Source: Gammaproteobacteria bacterium
Lineage (GTDB): Bacteria > Pseudomonadota > Gammaproteobacteria > Burkholderiales > Gallionellaceae
Assembly: GCA_018814405.1 (NCBI GenBank)
Contig: JAHIZO010000006.1
Coordinates: 1-64,000, forward strand
Length of the DNA stretch: 64,000 bases
Direction of reading: 5' to 3'
The translations under genes and the position numbers were made by a program. Positions 16,323 to 24,740 of the stretch are shown here, piece by piece. The notes under the pieces are model-generated. The model saw only the letters and a list, made by a program, of their open reading frames with translations. It was not told where the DNA came from and made no database searches. Positions within the stretch are counted from its first letter, which is position 1. Every line of letters begins with the position of its first letter.

Positions 16323-17111
16323 GTGATCAGTTTCACCAGCGCCCAACTCGCCACCTGGATCGCCATGTTGATCTATCCTATGGCGCGGGTACTGGCAATG
16401 ATCGCCAGTGCACCGGTGATCGGCAATCGTCAGGTGCCGATACGTATCAAGGTGGGACTAGCTGCCATCTTTACGATCATCATCACTCCCACACTGGACT
16501 TGCACGATCTCCCCGACCCAGCCTCGGCGGAAGGCATCCTGATCCTGCTGCAGCAGATGGTCGCTGGGTTGCTGATGGGGTTCTCAATCCGACTGATCTT
16601 CACCGCTATCGAGATGGCTGGGGACATCGCCGGTATGCAGATGGGGCTTGGATTCGCCAACTTCTTCGATCCGCAGAATTCAACCATCCGTCCCGTTATA
16701 TCCAATTTCCTAGGTGTTATTGTGGCACTGGCTTTCGTCACCATGGATATGCACCTGTACATGCTGGCTGCGTTGAGTGACAGCTTTCAATCCTTCCCTA
16801 TCGCGAACACGCTTCCCTCAGCCGGGGCGTTCCGCACTGCGGCGGAATGGGGCGGCAGTATCTTTGCATATGCCCTGCAATTCTCGCTGCCCCTGATCGC
16901 CGCCCTGCTCATCAGCAATCTGGCACTGGGCATCCTGACCCGCAGTGCGCCGCAACTGAACATCTTCGCGGTGGGTTTCCCTATCACGATCAGCGTCGGC
17001 TTCATCGTACTGGCGCTGGTGATACCGTTCATCGCACCGATGCTGGACTTCATATTCCGCCAAGCATTGGAAACCGTCGGACGCATCATGCTGCAACTTG
17101 GCGGACATTGA
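16323..17111 (+). CDS. fliR: Flagellar export gate protein FliR
   Basis: FliR (262 aa) completes the FliPQR gate and contacts FlhB. It has five to six membrane helices with typical motifs (RVLAMIASAPVIGNRQVPIR at about 22-41; GDIAGMQMGLGFANFFDP). The start is GTG at 16323, four bases after the fliQ stop, with only a weak ribosome site, suggesting translational coupling to fliQ. flhB and flhA do not follow; the operon ends at a strong terminator. Confidence 0.95.
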   Translation: MISFTSAQLATWIAMLIYPMARVLAMIASAPVIGNRQVPIRIKVGLAAIFTIIITPTLDLHDLPDPASAEGILILLQQMVAGLLMGFSIRLIFTAIEMAGDIAGMQMGLGFANFFDPQNSTIRPVISNFLGVIVALAFVTMDMHLYMLAALSDSFQSFPIANTLPSAGAFRTAAEWGGSIFAYALQFSLPLIAALLISNLALGILTRSAPQLNIFAVGFPITISVGFIVLALVIPFIAPMLDFIFRQALETVGRIMLQLGGH

Positions 17112-17150
17112 GTTGGGCGTTTGTCTTGGTGAAAATTGGTACTAAAAAAT

Positions 17151-17184
17151 AAAGCGGCGCTCAGAGCAAACTGAGCGCCGCTTT
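17151..17184. terminator. Bidirectional terminator between fliR and flgL
   Basis: AAAGCGGCGCTCAG (17151-17164), a 6-base loop, then CTGAGCGCCGCTTT (17171-17184): a perfect 14-bp stem whose A- and T-rich ends give U-rich tails in both directions. It separates the convergent fli and flg operons. Confidence 0.92.
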
Positions 17185-17199
17185 AGAGAAAAGAACGGT

Positions 17200-18405
17200 T
17201 TAACGCAGGTAATCGAACAGAGACATTTGCGAAATCTTGGCGAAAGATTGCTGAGACGCCTGCAACGCCAGCTGCTGCTTGCTCATATCCGTTGCGGCCT
17301 GGATGTAGTCCGTATCCTGGATCTTCGACAATGTCTGCTGGTATTGCACGCCCAGATCCACGCCGGTTGCCTGTAAAGAGTCCAGTTCCCTCAAGCGAGC
17401 ACCGACTGTTGCGCGTGAATACATCACATTGTTGATCGCCAGATCTAGCGCTGCGGATGCCTGCTGCAGACCTTGCTGGAATTTTGCATTGGCGGCTGCA
17501 TCGCCAGCCAGCGGCGGTGCATTTACCGTAGCCAAGAACTGCTTGATGGTTTCGAAGACGCTCTGATTGACACTAGGCTGGATGTCAAAGGTATCGCCAC
17601 TTGCGGGTGCACCCTTGATTTCGACCTGAATGCCATCGAACGTGATCGCCTGGCCGCTGACATAGGCATTGCCGGTGGACACCGGCGTGCCTGTAGTCAC
17701 ATTCTGTATATCAAAGGTCGTGGCACTGGTGAAGGTCACCTGATAGGTGTTGCCGTTGAACGGGGATGCGAGTACCTGTCCCTGGCTGACCGTGCCGCTG
17801 CCGGTATTCGCCGCGGCAACCGAGGTCGCAAATGAACCGTTGCCGTTCTTGATACGCATGAATATGTCAGCCCCGGAATCTGCCGATGAGATTTGGCGGG
17901 TAGGCCCGGCCTGGATCAGGCGCTGTACATCATCGCCTTGATAAGTTGCGCCTGCTGCTGTATCGGCGAATGGCTGAATTTTTCCCTGCGAACCTGAAAA
18001 CAGAAAATTGCCCAAGCCATCCGTACTGTTGGACAGACCAAACAGTTCCTGCATACGTCCGCGCAAGTCCGTGGCGATACCCTTCAGGGAAGATGCGGTT
18101 TGCAAAGAGCCGCCGGCATCCAAAGACATGATCTTGACGTCTTGCAACAACGAAGTGATGCTACCGAGAACACCATCTTCCAACGATAGCGTATTCATCG
18201 CTGCTTGGCGATTGCTTGCGAGTTGTGTGTTGGAAGCATCGGACTGCTTCAATTCGATCGCACGCGCCGCTGCCGCAGGATCGTCAGCCGGCGACAACAT
18301 GCGCTGACCGGTGGTCATCTGTAGCTGCGTCCTGGACAGATTGCTTTGCATCTGCTGCATGGCGGTTACGCCTTCGCTATATAGAGTGCTAGTACTGATA
18401 CGCAT
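17200..18405 (-). CDS. flgL: Hook-filament junction protein FlgL (HAP3)
   Basis: FlgL joins the hook-side FlgK ring to the flagellin filament. The N-terminal helices (MRISTSTLYSEGVTAMQQMQ; QRMLSPADDPAAAARAIELK) and the C-terminal helices ending in SLFDYLR are flagellin-like. At 401 residues it is longer than the E. coli protein (317); the extra length is central. Residues 219-278 (TYQVTFTSATTFDIQNV to GDTFDIQPS) form a beta-rich unit closely resembling part of FlgK in this window. It is the last gene of the flg operon, 5 bases after flgK. Confidence 0.96.
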   Translation of the reverse strand: MRISTSTLYSEGVTAMQQMQSNLSRTQLQMTTGQRMLSPADDPAAAARAIELKQSDASNTQLASNRQAAMNTLSLEDGVLGSITSLLQDVKIMSLDAGGSLQTASSLKGIATDLRGRMQELFGLSNSTDGLGNFLFSGSQGKIQPFADTAAGATYQGDDVQRLIQAGPTRQISSADSGADIFMRIKNGNGSFATSVAAANTGSGTVSQGQVLASPFNGNTYQVTFTSATTFDIQNVTTGTPVSTGNAYVSGQAITFDGIQVEIKGAPASGDTFDIQPSVNQSVFETIKQFLATVNAPPLAGDAAANAKFQQGLQQASAALDLAINNVMYSRATVGARLRELDSLQATGVDLGVQYQQTLSKIQDTDYIQAATDMSKQQLALQASQQSFAKISQMSLFDYLR

Positions 18406-18410
18406 GATGA

Positions 18411-20348
18411 TTAACCTCCCAGTTGCAGCAGCGAATCGAACATGGATTGCGCGATCGACATAGCCTTGGCTGCTGCCTGATATGCCTGTTGATATTTAAG
18501 CAGGTTGGCCGCTTCCTCGTCCAGATTGACACCAGAAACAGACTGCTGCGATCTGGTCACCTGCGCCAACATGGTGGCCTGTGCCTTGCTGGTCACTTCC
18601 AGTTCACGCGTCTGGGTACCGACTTGTGACACCAGTTGCCCGTAAGCGCCCTGATAGCTGGTGGTACCGTTGACCAGCGTGTTGGTCGTTTGCAGCTTCG
18701 CCAGATTCAGCATGTTGCTGCCGTCTGTCGTGGCGTTGGTGTTAGGCGACACAGTGAAAGTATCACCTGTCGAAGGTGTGCCGCTGATCTGGGTCGTCCA
18801 GCCGTTATAGCTGATGTTGCTACCGGAAGTATAGGCGACACCGGTAGCCGGCAAACCTGTGCCGGAGCCAGTCACGTCGAACGTGGTCGCACTGGTGAAA
18901 GTGATGGTGACCGGCTGTTGCAGATTGGCATCCAACGGTAACGTACCCGCCGTTACAGGTTGCGAGATCGTCGCATTGCCCAAATTGGTGGTCGGCGCGT
19001 TGGAGCGGACTGCATTGGCAGCGGCGATCTTGGCCGGATCCGTCACCAACAAGCCAAAATCACGCGCACCGGCCACAGTAGGACGTATCACATAGGTATC
19101 TCCAGACACATCAGCTACAGCACCCGGGGTCAATTGCAACGTGATACCTGTTCCCGCCACGGTCTGCGGCGTAGCCAAAGCGGCCGGCGTGAAAGACTGG
19201 ACAGCAGTATTGTTCGTGCGGTTGAACAGGGTGTAAGCCGTTCCGTCGAACTGCAACGTGTAATCATCGGTGGTCAGTGCACCCGGATCGCTGATGGTCG
19301 CGGTCACGGCAGAATTGCCCACATTGCTACTCGCAGCAGTAACCTGCGGAGACCCGGCACTAAAGAAAGCCCCTCCCAAGACCCCGCTCAGATCCTGACC
19401 TTGCTGGTGCTGGGTATTGAAGGTATCGGCCATGCCGATAGCGATACGGCCCAATGCATTGCGGGCCGGATCCATGATGGTGTCGCGGAAAGACAGATAG
19501 CCACCCAGATTGCCGCCTTGCAGCGCATTCTGCGGAATACGGCTGACCAGCCCCTTACTGCTGACGTAGGCCAGTTCCAGCGAGGTCGGATCGGTCGATG
19601 ACGTAGTGACTTGTACCGAAGAGACTTGTGTACCGATCACCAACGACTGGCCGTTACCGATGAACACATCCATCGAGCCATCATATTGTTTTACGCTGGT
19701 AACGCCGATCTCTTGGCTCAGCTGAGCCACCAGATAGTCGCGCTGATCCAGCAGGTCATTCGGCAATTGTGATGTGCCGCCCTGTGCTTGCGCGATGACG
19801 ATGTTGTCGTTCAGCACAGCGATCTGCTTGGCATAGCTATTGATTTGATTGGCACTATTGCTGATCTGACCGTTCAGACTGTCGCGGATATCGTTCAGGC
19901 GGGCATTCAGTGTCTGCACACGATTGTTCAGCGATTGCGCACTACCGATCATGGTCTGGCGTGCTGCCAGTGACTCGGGGGAGTTGGCGACCGTATTCGC
20001 CGCTGCGAAGAAATCCTGCAACGCCGTGCTCAAGCCGCCATTGGCATCGCCCAACAGGTTGCTGACCTGTATCGACAGGTCATATTGGGTCGACAGGCTG
20101 CTGGAACGGGTCTGCGCGGCTGTCAGCTGCGCACCTAGAAAATCGTTGTATTGACGCGTGACACCGACTACATCGGCACCGGAACCAAAATAGCCTTGCC
20201 CCATATTCTGGGAAAGCTGTGTGCCTTGGATGATCTCTTGGCGAGAATAGCCGGGGGTATTCACGTTCGCGATGTTATGCGAAGTCACATTGATACCCGC
20301 CTGAGCGACCCTCAGCGCGCTGACTCCGATGTTATAGACTGAACTCAT
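18411..20348 (-). CDS. flgK: Hook-filament junction protein FlgK (HAP1)
   Basis: FlgK forms the first junction ring on the hook. The 645-residue protein begins with the rod/hook N-terminal motif (ALRVAQAGINVTSHNIANVN, 11-30) and ends with the matching C-terminal helices (EEAANLLKYQQAYQAAAKAM, 611-630). It is about 100 residues longer than E. coli FlgK, with a large Thr/Ser/Ala-rich beta region (about 330-540). Residues 480-536 duplicate the fold seen in FlgL (ITFTSATTFDVTG to GDTFTVSP). Confidence 0.96.
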   Translation of the reverse strand: MSSVYNIGVSALRVAQAGINVTSHNIANVNTPGYSRQEIIQGTQLSQNMGQGYFGSGADVVGVTRQYNDFLGAQLTAAQTRSSSLSTQYDLSIQVSNLLGDANGGLSTALQDFFAAANTVANSPESLAARQTMIGSAQSLNNRVQTLNARLNDIRDSLNGQISNSANQINSYAKQIAVLNDNIVIAQAQGGTSQLPNDLLDQRDYLVAQLSQEIGVTSVKQYDGSMDVFIGNGQSLVIGTQVSSVQVTTSSTDPTSLELAYVSSKGLVSRIPQNALQGGNLGGYLSFRDTIMDPARNALGRIAIGMADTFNTQHQQGQDLSGVLGGAFFSAGSPQVTAASSNVGNSAVTATISDPGALTTDDYTLQFDGTAYTLFNRTNNTAVQSFTPAALATPQTVAGTGITLQLTPGAVADVSGDTYVIRPTVAGARDFGLLVTDPAKIAAANAVRSNAPTTNLGNATISQPVTAGTLPLDANLQQPVTITFTSATTFDVTGSGTGLPATGVAYTSGSNISYNGWTTQISGTPSTGDTFTVSPNTNATTDGSNMLNLAKLQTTNTLVNGTTSYQGAYGQLVSQVGTQTRELEVTSKAQATMLAQVTRSQQSVSGVNLDEEAANLLKYQQAYQAAAKAMSIAQSMFDSLLQLGG

Positions 20349-20401
20349 TAGACCCTCCTGACGATCCTTCGCCTAGTTTATCGGCAGGTCGCCAAAATAC
20401 T

Positions 20402-21220
20402 TTAGGCCTTTGTGCTGACACTGCCGATCACGCTTGCCAGTTTGTCGGCATAACGGGGATCGGTGGCATAGCCGGCATTCTGCAGCGACTGGGCGAAGTC
20501 TACCGCATTCGACTGTCCCAGTGCATCCGCATAGCGGGGATTGTCACGTAACAGACGGGCATAGTCCTGAAAGGAATCTGCATAAGAATCATAAGCTCGG
20601 AAGCGCGCCACCTGTTTGCTGGCGGTTCCGTTGTGATACTCGGTAGTGGTGACTTCGGCCACTTTACCCTGCCAATTGCTGCCGGCCTTGATACCGAACA
20701 GGTTATAGCTGCTGCTGCCATCCGCATTGCGGATCTCGCGTTTACCCCAGCCACTCTCCAGCGCGGCCTGCCCCATGATGAAATCGGCCGGCACACCCGT
20801 CGCCTTACCGGCACGTTCGGCGTGCGGGCGCATGCGCTCTATGAAGCCTTGCTGGGTCATGGGTTGATAGGCGGACGTCACAGCTGCGGGTGCCGGGGCC
20901 GGCACACCGACAGCCGGTTGCTGCCCACTCAATTGACGCACCATCACATCAGCCAAGCCCACACCACGCTTGGACATCTCCTGCGCCAGTTGCTGGTCCA
21001 GCATGCCGGTGAACAGCTTGGTTTGCTCGCTATCCATCATGCCATCCTGCGGTGTCGCCTCACGCATGCTCTTCATCATCATGTTGAGGAACACCATCTC
21101 GAACTGCTGTGCGACCTTTTTCAGCGCTTGATCGGGCGCCTGCTTGGACTGATAGCGCAGACGGTCCAGCGCCTGGCTGTCCGCCGCGAGTCCGCTCAAG
21201 CTGTCCGGTGAGAGAGCCAT
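20402..21220 (-). CDS. flgJ: FlgJ: rod cap and peptidoglycan hydrolase
   Basis: FlgJ caps the growing rod and locally digests peptidoglycan so the rod can pass. The 272 residues contain an N-terminal rod-binding domain (about 30-95; QFEMVFLNMMMKSMREATPQ), a Pro/Ala/Gln linker (about 98-120) and a C-terminal glucosaminidase-type muramidase domain (about 125-268). The catalytic glutamate is E155 in AALESGWGK, followed by YNLFGIKAG. This two-domain form is the beta/gammaproteobacterial type. Confidence 0.96.
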   Translation of the reverse strand: MALSPDSLSGLAADSQALDRLRYQSKQAPDQALKKVAQQFEMVFLNMMMKSMREATPQDGMMDSEQTKLFTGMLDQQLAQEMSKRGVGLADVMVRQLSGQQPAVGVPAPAPAAVTSAYQPMTQQGFIERMRPHAERAGKATGVPADFIMGQAALESGWGKREIRNADGSSSYNLFGIKAGSNWQGKVAEVTTTEYHNGTASKQVARFRAYDSYADSFQDYARLLRDNPRYADALGQSNAVDFAQSLQNAGYATDPRYADKLASVIGSVSTKA

Positions 21221-21229
21221 CGTCGCTTC

Positions 21230-22336
21230 CTAGATGATCTCGAGTTCCGCGCGCAAGGCACCGGCCGCCTTCATCGCCTGCAGGATGGCCAGCATGTCCT
21301 GCGGCGTAGCGCCGATGGAATTCAGCGCTTTGACCACATCGCCCAGTGCCACGCCATGTTTCAGATGCAGCATATTGCCGCCGGAGGATTCGATCTTGAT
21401 GTCGGTGTTGCTGACAGCTGCCGTTTCACCGCCGGCCAGTGCATTGGGCTGGCTCACTGCATTGTCTGTACTGATGATGACGGTCAGATTACCGTGCGCC
21501 ACGGCACATTCACTCAGCGAGACTTGCTGGTTCATCACAACAGATCCGGTACGTGCATTGACGATCACCTTGGCACTGCCGGCTGCCGCATCGACAGAAA
21601 GGTTCTCGAGGCGGGACAGGAACTGTACGCGCTCGAAACCCGGTGGTGCTGAGACCTGCACCGTGCGCGCATCCAATGCATTGGCGATCAAGAAGTCAGG
21701 CGACACATCGCGGTTGATGGTGTCAGCCATGCGTGCTGCCGTAGTGAAATCTGCAGTGTTCAGTTGTAGATAGATGTAATCACCCTGCCCCAAAGCGGTC
21801 GGCACCTCGCGCTCAACCGTGGCACCGCTCGGAATGCGACCCACACTCAAGTGATTGATCACGGTCTTGCTGCCGCCCGCAGCGGCACCTGCGCCACTCA
21901 CCAGCAAGCTACCCTGCGCCATGGCATACACCTGACCGTTGGCACCTTTCAATGGCGTCATCAGCAAAGTTCCGCCGCGCAGACTCTTGGCATTACCGAT
22001 GGAAGAAACGGTGACATCGATCGTCTGTCCGGGACGTGAGAAGGCCGGCAGCGAAGCCGTCACGGTCACTGCCGCCACGTTCTTCAATTGCAAACTGGTG
22101 CCGGGCGGCAAGGTCACGCCCATCTGCGCCAGCATGGTGACCGTGCTTTGCACCGTGAAGGGGGTTTGCGTGGTCTGGTCACCACTGCCGTCCAAACCGA
22201 CCACCAGGCCGTAGCCAAGCAACTGGTTCTCACGCACGCCCTGCACGCTGGCCAGATCCTTGATCCGCTCTGCAGAAGCCACACTGGTGAATGCCGCCAG
22301 TAGTGCTAATAAGATCAATGTGATGAATCGTTTCAT
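21230..22336 (-). CDS. flgI: Flagellar P-ring protein FlgI
   Basis: FlgI forms the periplasmic P ring around the rod in the peptidoglycan layer. The 368-residue precursor has a Sec signal peptide (about 1-22, ending ASA) followed by the invariant start of the mature protein (ERIKDLASVQGVRENQLLGY). Conserved motifs continue throughout (LRGGTLLMTPLKGANGQVYA). Lengths and ends match the family. It is 9 bases downstream of flgH. Confidence 0.97.
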   Translation of the reverse strand: MKRFITLILLALLAAFTSVASAERIKDLASVQGVRENQLLGYGLVVGLDGSGDQTTQTPFTVQSTVTMLAQMGVTLPPGTSLQLKNVAAVTVTASLPAFSRPGQTIDVTVSSIGNAKSLRGGTLLMTPLKGANGQVYAMAQGSLLVSGAGAAAGGSKTVINHLSVGRIPSGATVEREVPTALGQGDYIYLQLNTADFTTAARMADTINRDVSPDFLIANALDARTVQVSAPPGFERVQFLSRLENLSVDAAAGSAKVIVNARTGSVVMNQQVSLSECAVAHGNLTVIISTDNAVSQPNALAGGETAAVSNTDIKIESSGGNMLHLKHGVALGDVVKALNSIGATPQDMLAILQAMKAAGALRAELEII

Positions 22337-22345
22337 GACAGTCCC

Positions 22346-22990
22346 CTAGAACGGAAACACAGTAGTGAAGATGCGTGCGAACATGCTGGTCACCGCTGCG
22401 CCATCCAGATTGGTTGCGCCTTTGTATTCCAGATGCACATCAGCCACCTTGGTCGACAACACGCTATTGGTGCCGCTGATGTCGTCCGGATTGACCACGC
22501 CATAGAAGCGCACATATTCATCTGCATAGCGGATGCTGACCTGCTTCTCGCCCGCCACACGCAGGTTGCCGTTCGGCAGCACCTCGGTCACGGTCGCCGT
22601 CAACGTACCAGTGAAAGTATTGGAGCCGGAAGCATCGTTCTTGATGCCGGTCTTAACGCTGCTGCTGCCGGACAAACCACCGGTGAGCGCAGGTGTCGTC
22701 ACAGCCAAACTGCCTGTATTTTCCTGTGTGACGCCGGATTTGCCGGTGGCAGCCGTAGTCTCGACGATACTGATGGTCACGATGTCGCCGACACGGCGCG
22801 CACGTCGGTCTTCGAATAGCGGACGGTCATTCATGCCGGCCTGAAAGATAGAGCCATTGGCTGATGGTGGCGCTGAACGAGCCGTTGACGGCGCAGCCGT
22901 CAGTGGCTCACGGATATTGGTGCTGGGCACACAGCCTAGCAGCAGCCAACTGGCTGCCAAAACGCTGATCACTCCGCTCAAGTTACGCAT
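22346..22990 (-). CDS. flgH: Flagellar L-ring lipoprotein FlgH
   Basis: FlgH forms the outer-membrane L ring, the bushing for the rod. The 214-residue precursor carries a lipoprotein signal with the lipobox LLGC (Cys20 as the lipidated residue). Conserved family motifs are present: LFEDRRARRVGDIVTISIVE and the C-terminal VADVHLEYKGATNLDGA. It lies between flgG and flgI. Confidence 0.97.
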   Translation of the reverse strand: MRNLSGVISVLAASWLLLGCVPSTNIREPLTAAPSTARSAPPSANGSIFQAGMNDRPLFEDRRARRVGDIVTISIVETTAATGKSGVTQENTGSLAVTTPALTGGLSGSSSVKTGIKNDASGSNTFTGTLTATVTEVLPNGNLRVAGEKQVSIRYADEYVRFYGVVNPDDISGTNSVLSTKVADVHLEYKGATNLDGAAVTSMFARIFTTVFPF

Positions 22991-23001
22991 GATGCACCTC
23001 G

Positions 23002-23784
23002 TTATATCTGCGACAGTTTTTGCAGCATCTGGTCGGATGTGGTGATGGCCTTGGAATTGATCTCGTAAGCGCGCTGGGTCTGGATCATGTTCACCAGCTC
23101 TTCCACCACATTGACGTTGGATGTCTCGACGAAACCCTGACTCAAGGTACCCGTACCGTTGGTGCCCGGCACATTGGTGCTGGGCGTGCCGCTGGATGCG
23201 GTCTCCAGATACAGGTTCTGCCCCATACTCTGCAGACCGGCCGGATTGACGAAGGTCGCCAATTGGATGCTGCCGATCTGCACCCCCGCAGTCGAGCCGG
23301 CTTGTGTGACGCTGACCACGCCATCCTGACCGATGGTGACCGACGTTGCATTGGCGGGGATGGTCAGCGCGGGTTGCACTACGAACCCATTGGCGGTGAC
23401 CAGTTGACCCTGACTATCAGACTGCAGTGAGCCGTCGCGTGAATAGCCGGTGGTCCCGTCCGGCAGCAATACTTGCAGGAAGCCTGCACCCTGGATCGCC
23501 ACATCCAGCTGGTTACCAGTCTGTTGCAAGTTACCCTGGGTATGGATGCGCTCTGCCGCGATAGGGCGAACGCCGGTACCGATCTGCAACCCCGAGGGGA
23601 TCTGCGTCTGCTGCGATGACTGCGCGCCGGGCTGGCGCATGTTCTGGTACAGCAAGTCTTCGAATACCGCGCGCGAACGCTTGAAACCGGACGTATTGAT
23701 GTTGGCCAGGTTGTTGGAGATGACGTCCATCTGGGTCTGCTGTGCTTCCAGACCGGTCTTCGATATCCATAATGAGCGAATCAT
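23002..23784 (-). CDS. flgG: Distal rod protein FlgG
   Basis: FlgG builds the distal rod. The 260 residues (the normal length) start with [20 protein letters not shown] and the [17 protein letters not shown] motif, and end with the [21 protein letters not shown]-terminal helix typical of rod/hook proteins. Its start lies 188 bases downstream of flgF, whereas neighbouring flg genes are 9-25 bases apart, so it may have additional control. Confidence 0.96.
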   Translation of the reverse strand: MIRSLWISKTGLEAQQTQMDVISNNLANINTSGFKRSRAVFEDLLYQNMRQPGAQSSQQTQIPSGLQIGTGVRPIAAERIHTQGNLQQTGNQLDVAIQGAGFLQVLLPDGTTGYSRDGSLQSDSQGQLVTANGFVVQPALTIPANATSVTIGQDGVVSVTQAGSTAGVQIGSIQLATFVNPAGLQSMGQNLYLETASSGTPSTNVPGTNGTGTLSQGFVETSNVNVVEELVNMIQTQRAYEINSKAITTSDQMLQKLSQI

Positions 23785-23972
23785 GATGTGTGCCCTTTCG
23801 GTGTACTGTGCTTGCTTGCCACATTACCCCGCTGCCGGCGAATGTATCCGGCGAACACGTGGAGAAAAACGAGCTTATTCCTGATTTAAAGATCACCGGG
23901 ATAGCGCATCACGGCATACGGCACGAACTTCCGTCAGGCAGTTGCCTGGCTAACGGCAAGCTCGAGTCTTAA

Positions 23973-24716
23973 TTAGGCGTTGAGGTTAAGAATAGTGCTG
24001 GCGCTCTTGTCGTTCTCGTTTGCGGTCTGCAGCAGTTTCATGTGCGTATCGAACTGTCGCGCCAGCGAGATCATATTGACCATTGCTTCCACGGCATTGA
24101 CGTTGCTGCCTTCCAGACTACCCGCAACCACGGTCACGTTGACATCCGCTTCGGCCGGGTTGCCATCACGCGTACGGAACAGACCATCGTCACCGCGTAC
24201 CATCTGATCTTCCGGAGGGTTGGTGAGCTTGAGGCGTCCGACTGCGATCACCCCATTCTTCTGGTTGGTGGTCGGCACGGTGGAGAGCGTGCCGTCCTTG
24301 GCGATGGTGACGGAGGTATCGGGCGGGATCGAGATCGGGCCGGCATCGCCCAGCACGGTCAGCCCGCTGCGGGTCTGCAACACGCCGTTAGGCGACATCT
24401 GCAAACTGCCATTACGGGTATACGCTTCGTTGCCGTTGGCATCCTGCACCGCGATCCAGCCTTTGCCGTCCAGCGCCACATCCAGTGCACGGCCCGTTTG
24501 CTGCATGACACCGGGCGTGAAATCGGCCGCCACGGTGGAATCGACCACGAAAGTACGTGTAGGCAAACCCTCGCCCTGAATCGGCACACTGCGGAACGCA
24601 TCGATGCTGGCGCGAAATCCCGGCGTGTTGACGTTGGCCAGATTGTTTGACACCGTCGACTGTTGATTCAGGATGTGGTTCGCCCCGGTCATCGCGGTAT
24701 AGATCAGTCTATCCAT
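23973..24716 (-). CDS. flgF: Proximal rod protein FlgF
   Basis: FlgF (247 aa) is one of the proximal rod subunits. It has the rod-family ends: MDRLIYTAMTGANHILNQQS with NNLANVNTPGFRAS near the N-terminus, and SNVNAVEAMVNMISLARQFD near the C-terminus. Its middle domain aligns by eye with FlgG and FlgE. It is 24 bases after flgE in the operon. Confidence 0.96.
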   Translation of the reverse strand: MDRLIYTAMTGANHILNQQSTVSNNLANVNTPGFRASIDAFRSVPIQGEGLPTRTFVVDSTVAADFTPGVMQQTGRALDVALDGKGWIAVQDANGNEAYTRNGSLQMSPNGVLQTRSGLTVLGDAGPISIPPDTSVTIAKDGTLSTVPTTNQKNGVIAVGRLKLTNPPEDQMVRGDDGLFRTRDGNPAEADVNVTVVAGSLEGSNVNAVEAMVNMISLARQFDTHMKLLQTANENDKSASTILNLNA

Positions 24717-24740
24717 CTCAGCCTCCCGGTCTCAGTTCAC

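Noticed and set aside
23790-23972. 60-codon plus-strand frame in the flgF-flgG gap
   Set aside because: No ribosome site, no recognisable domain and opposite to the operon direction; the gap is better treated as non-coding.
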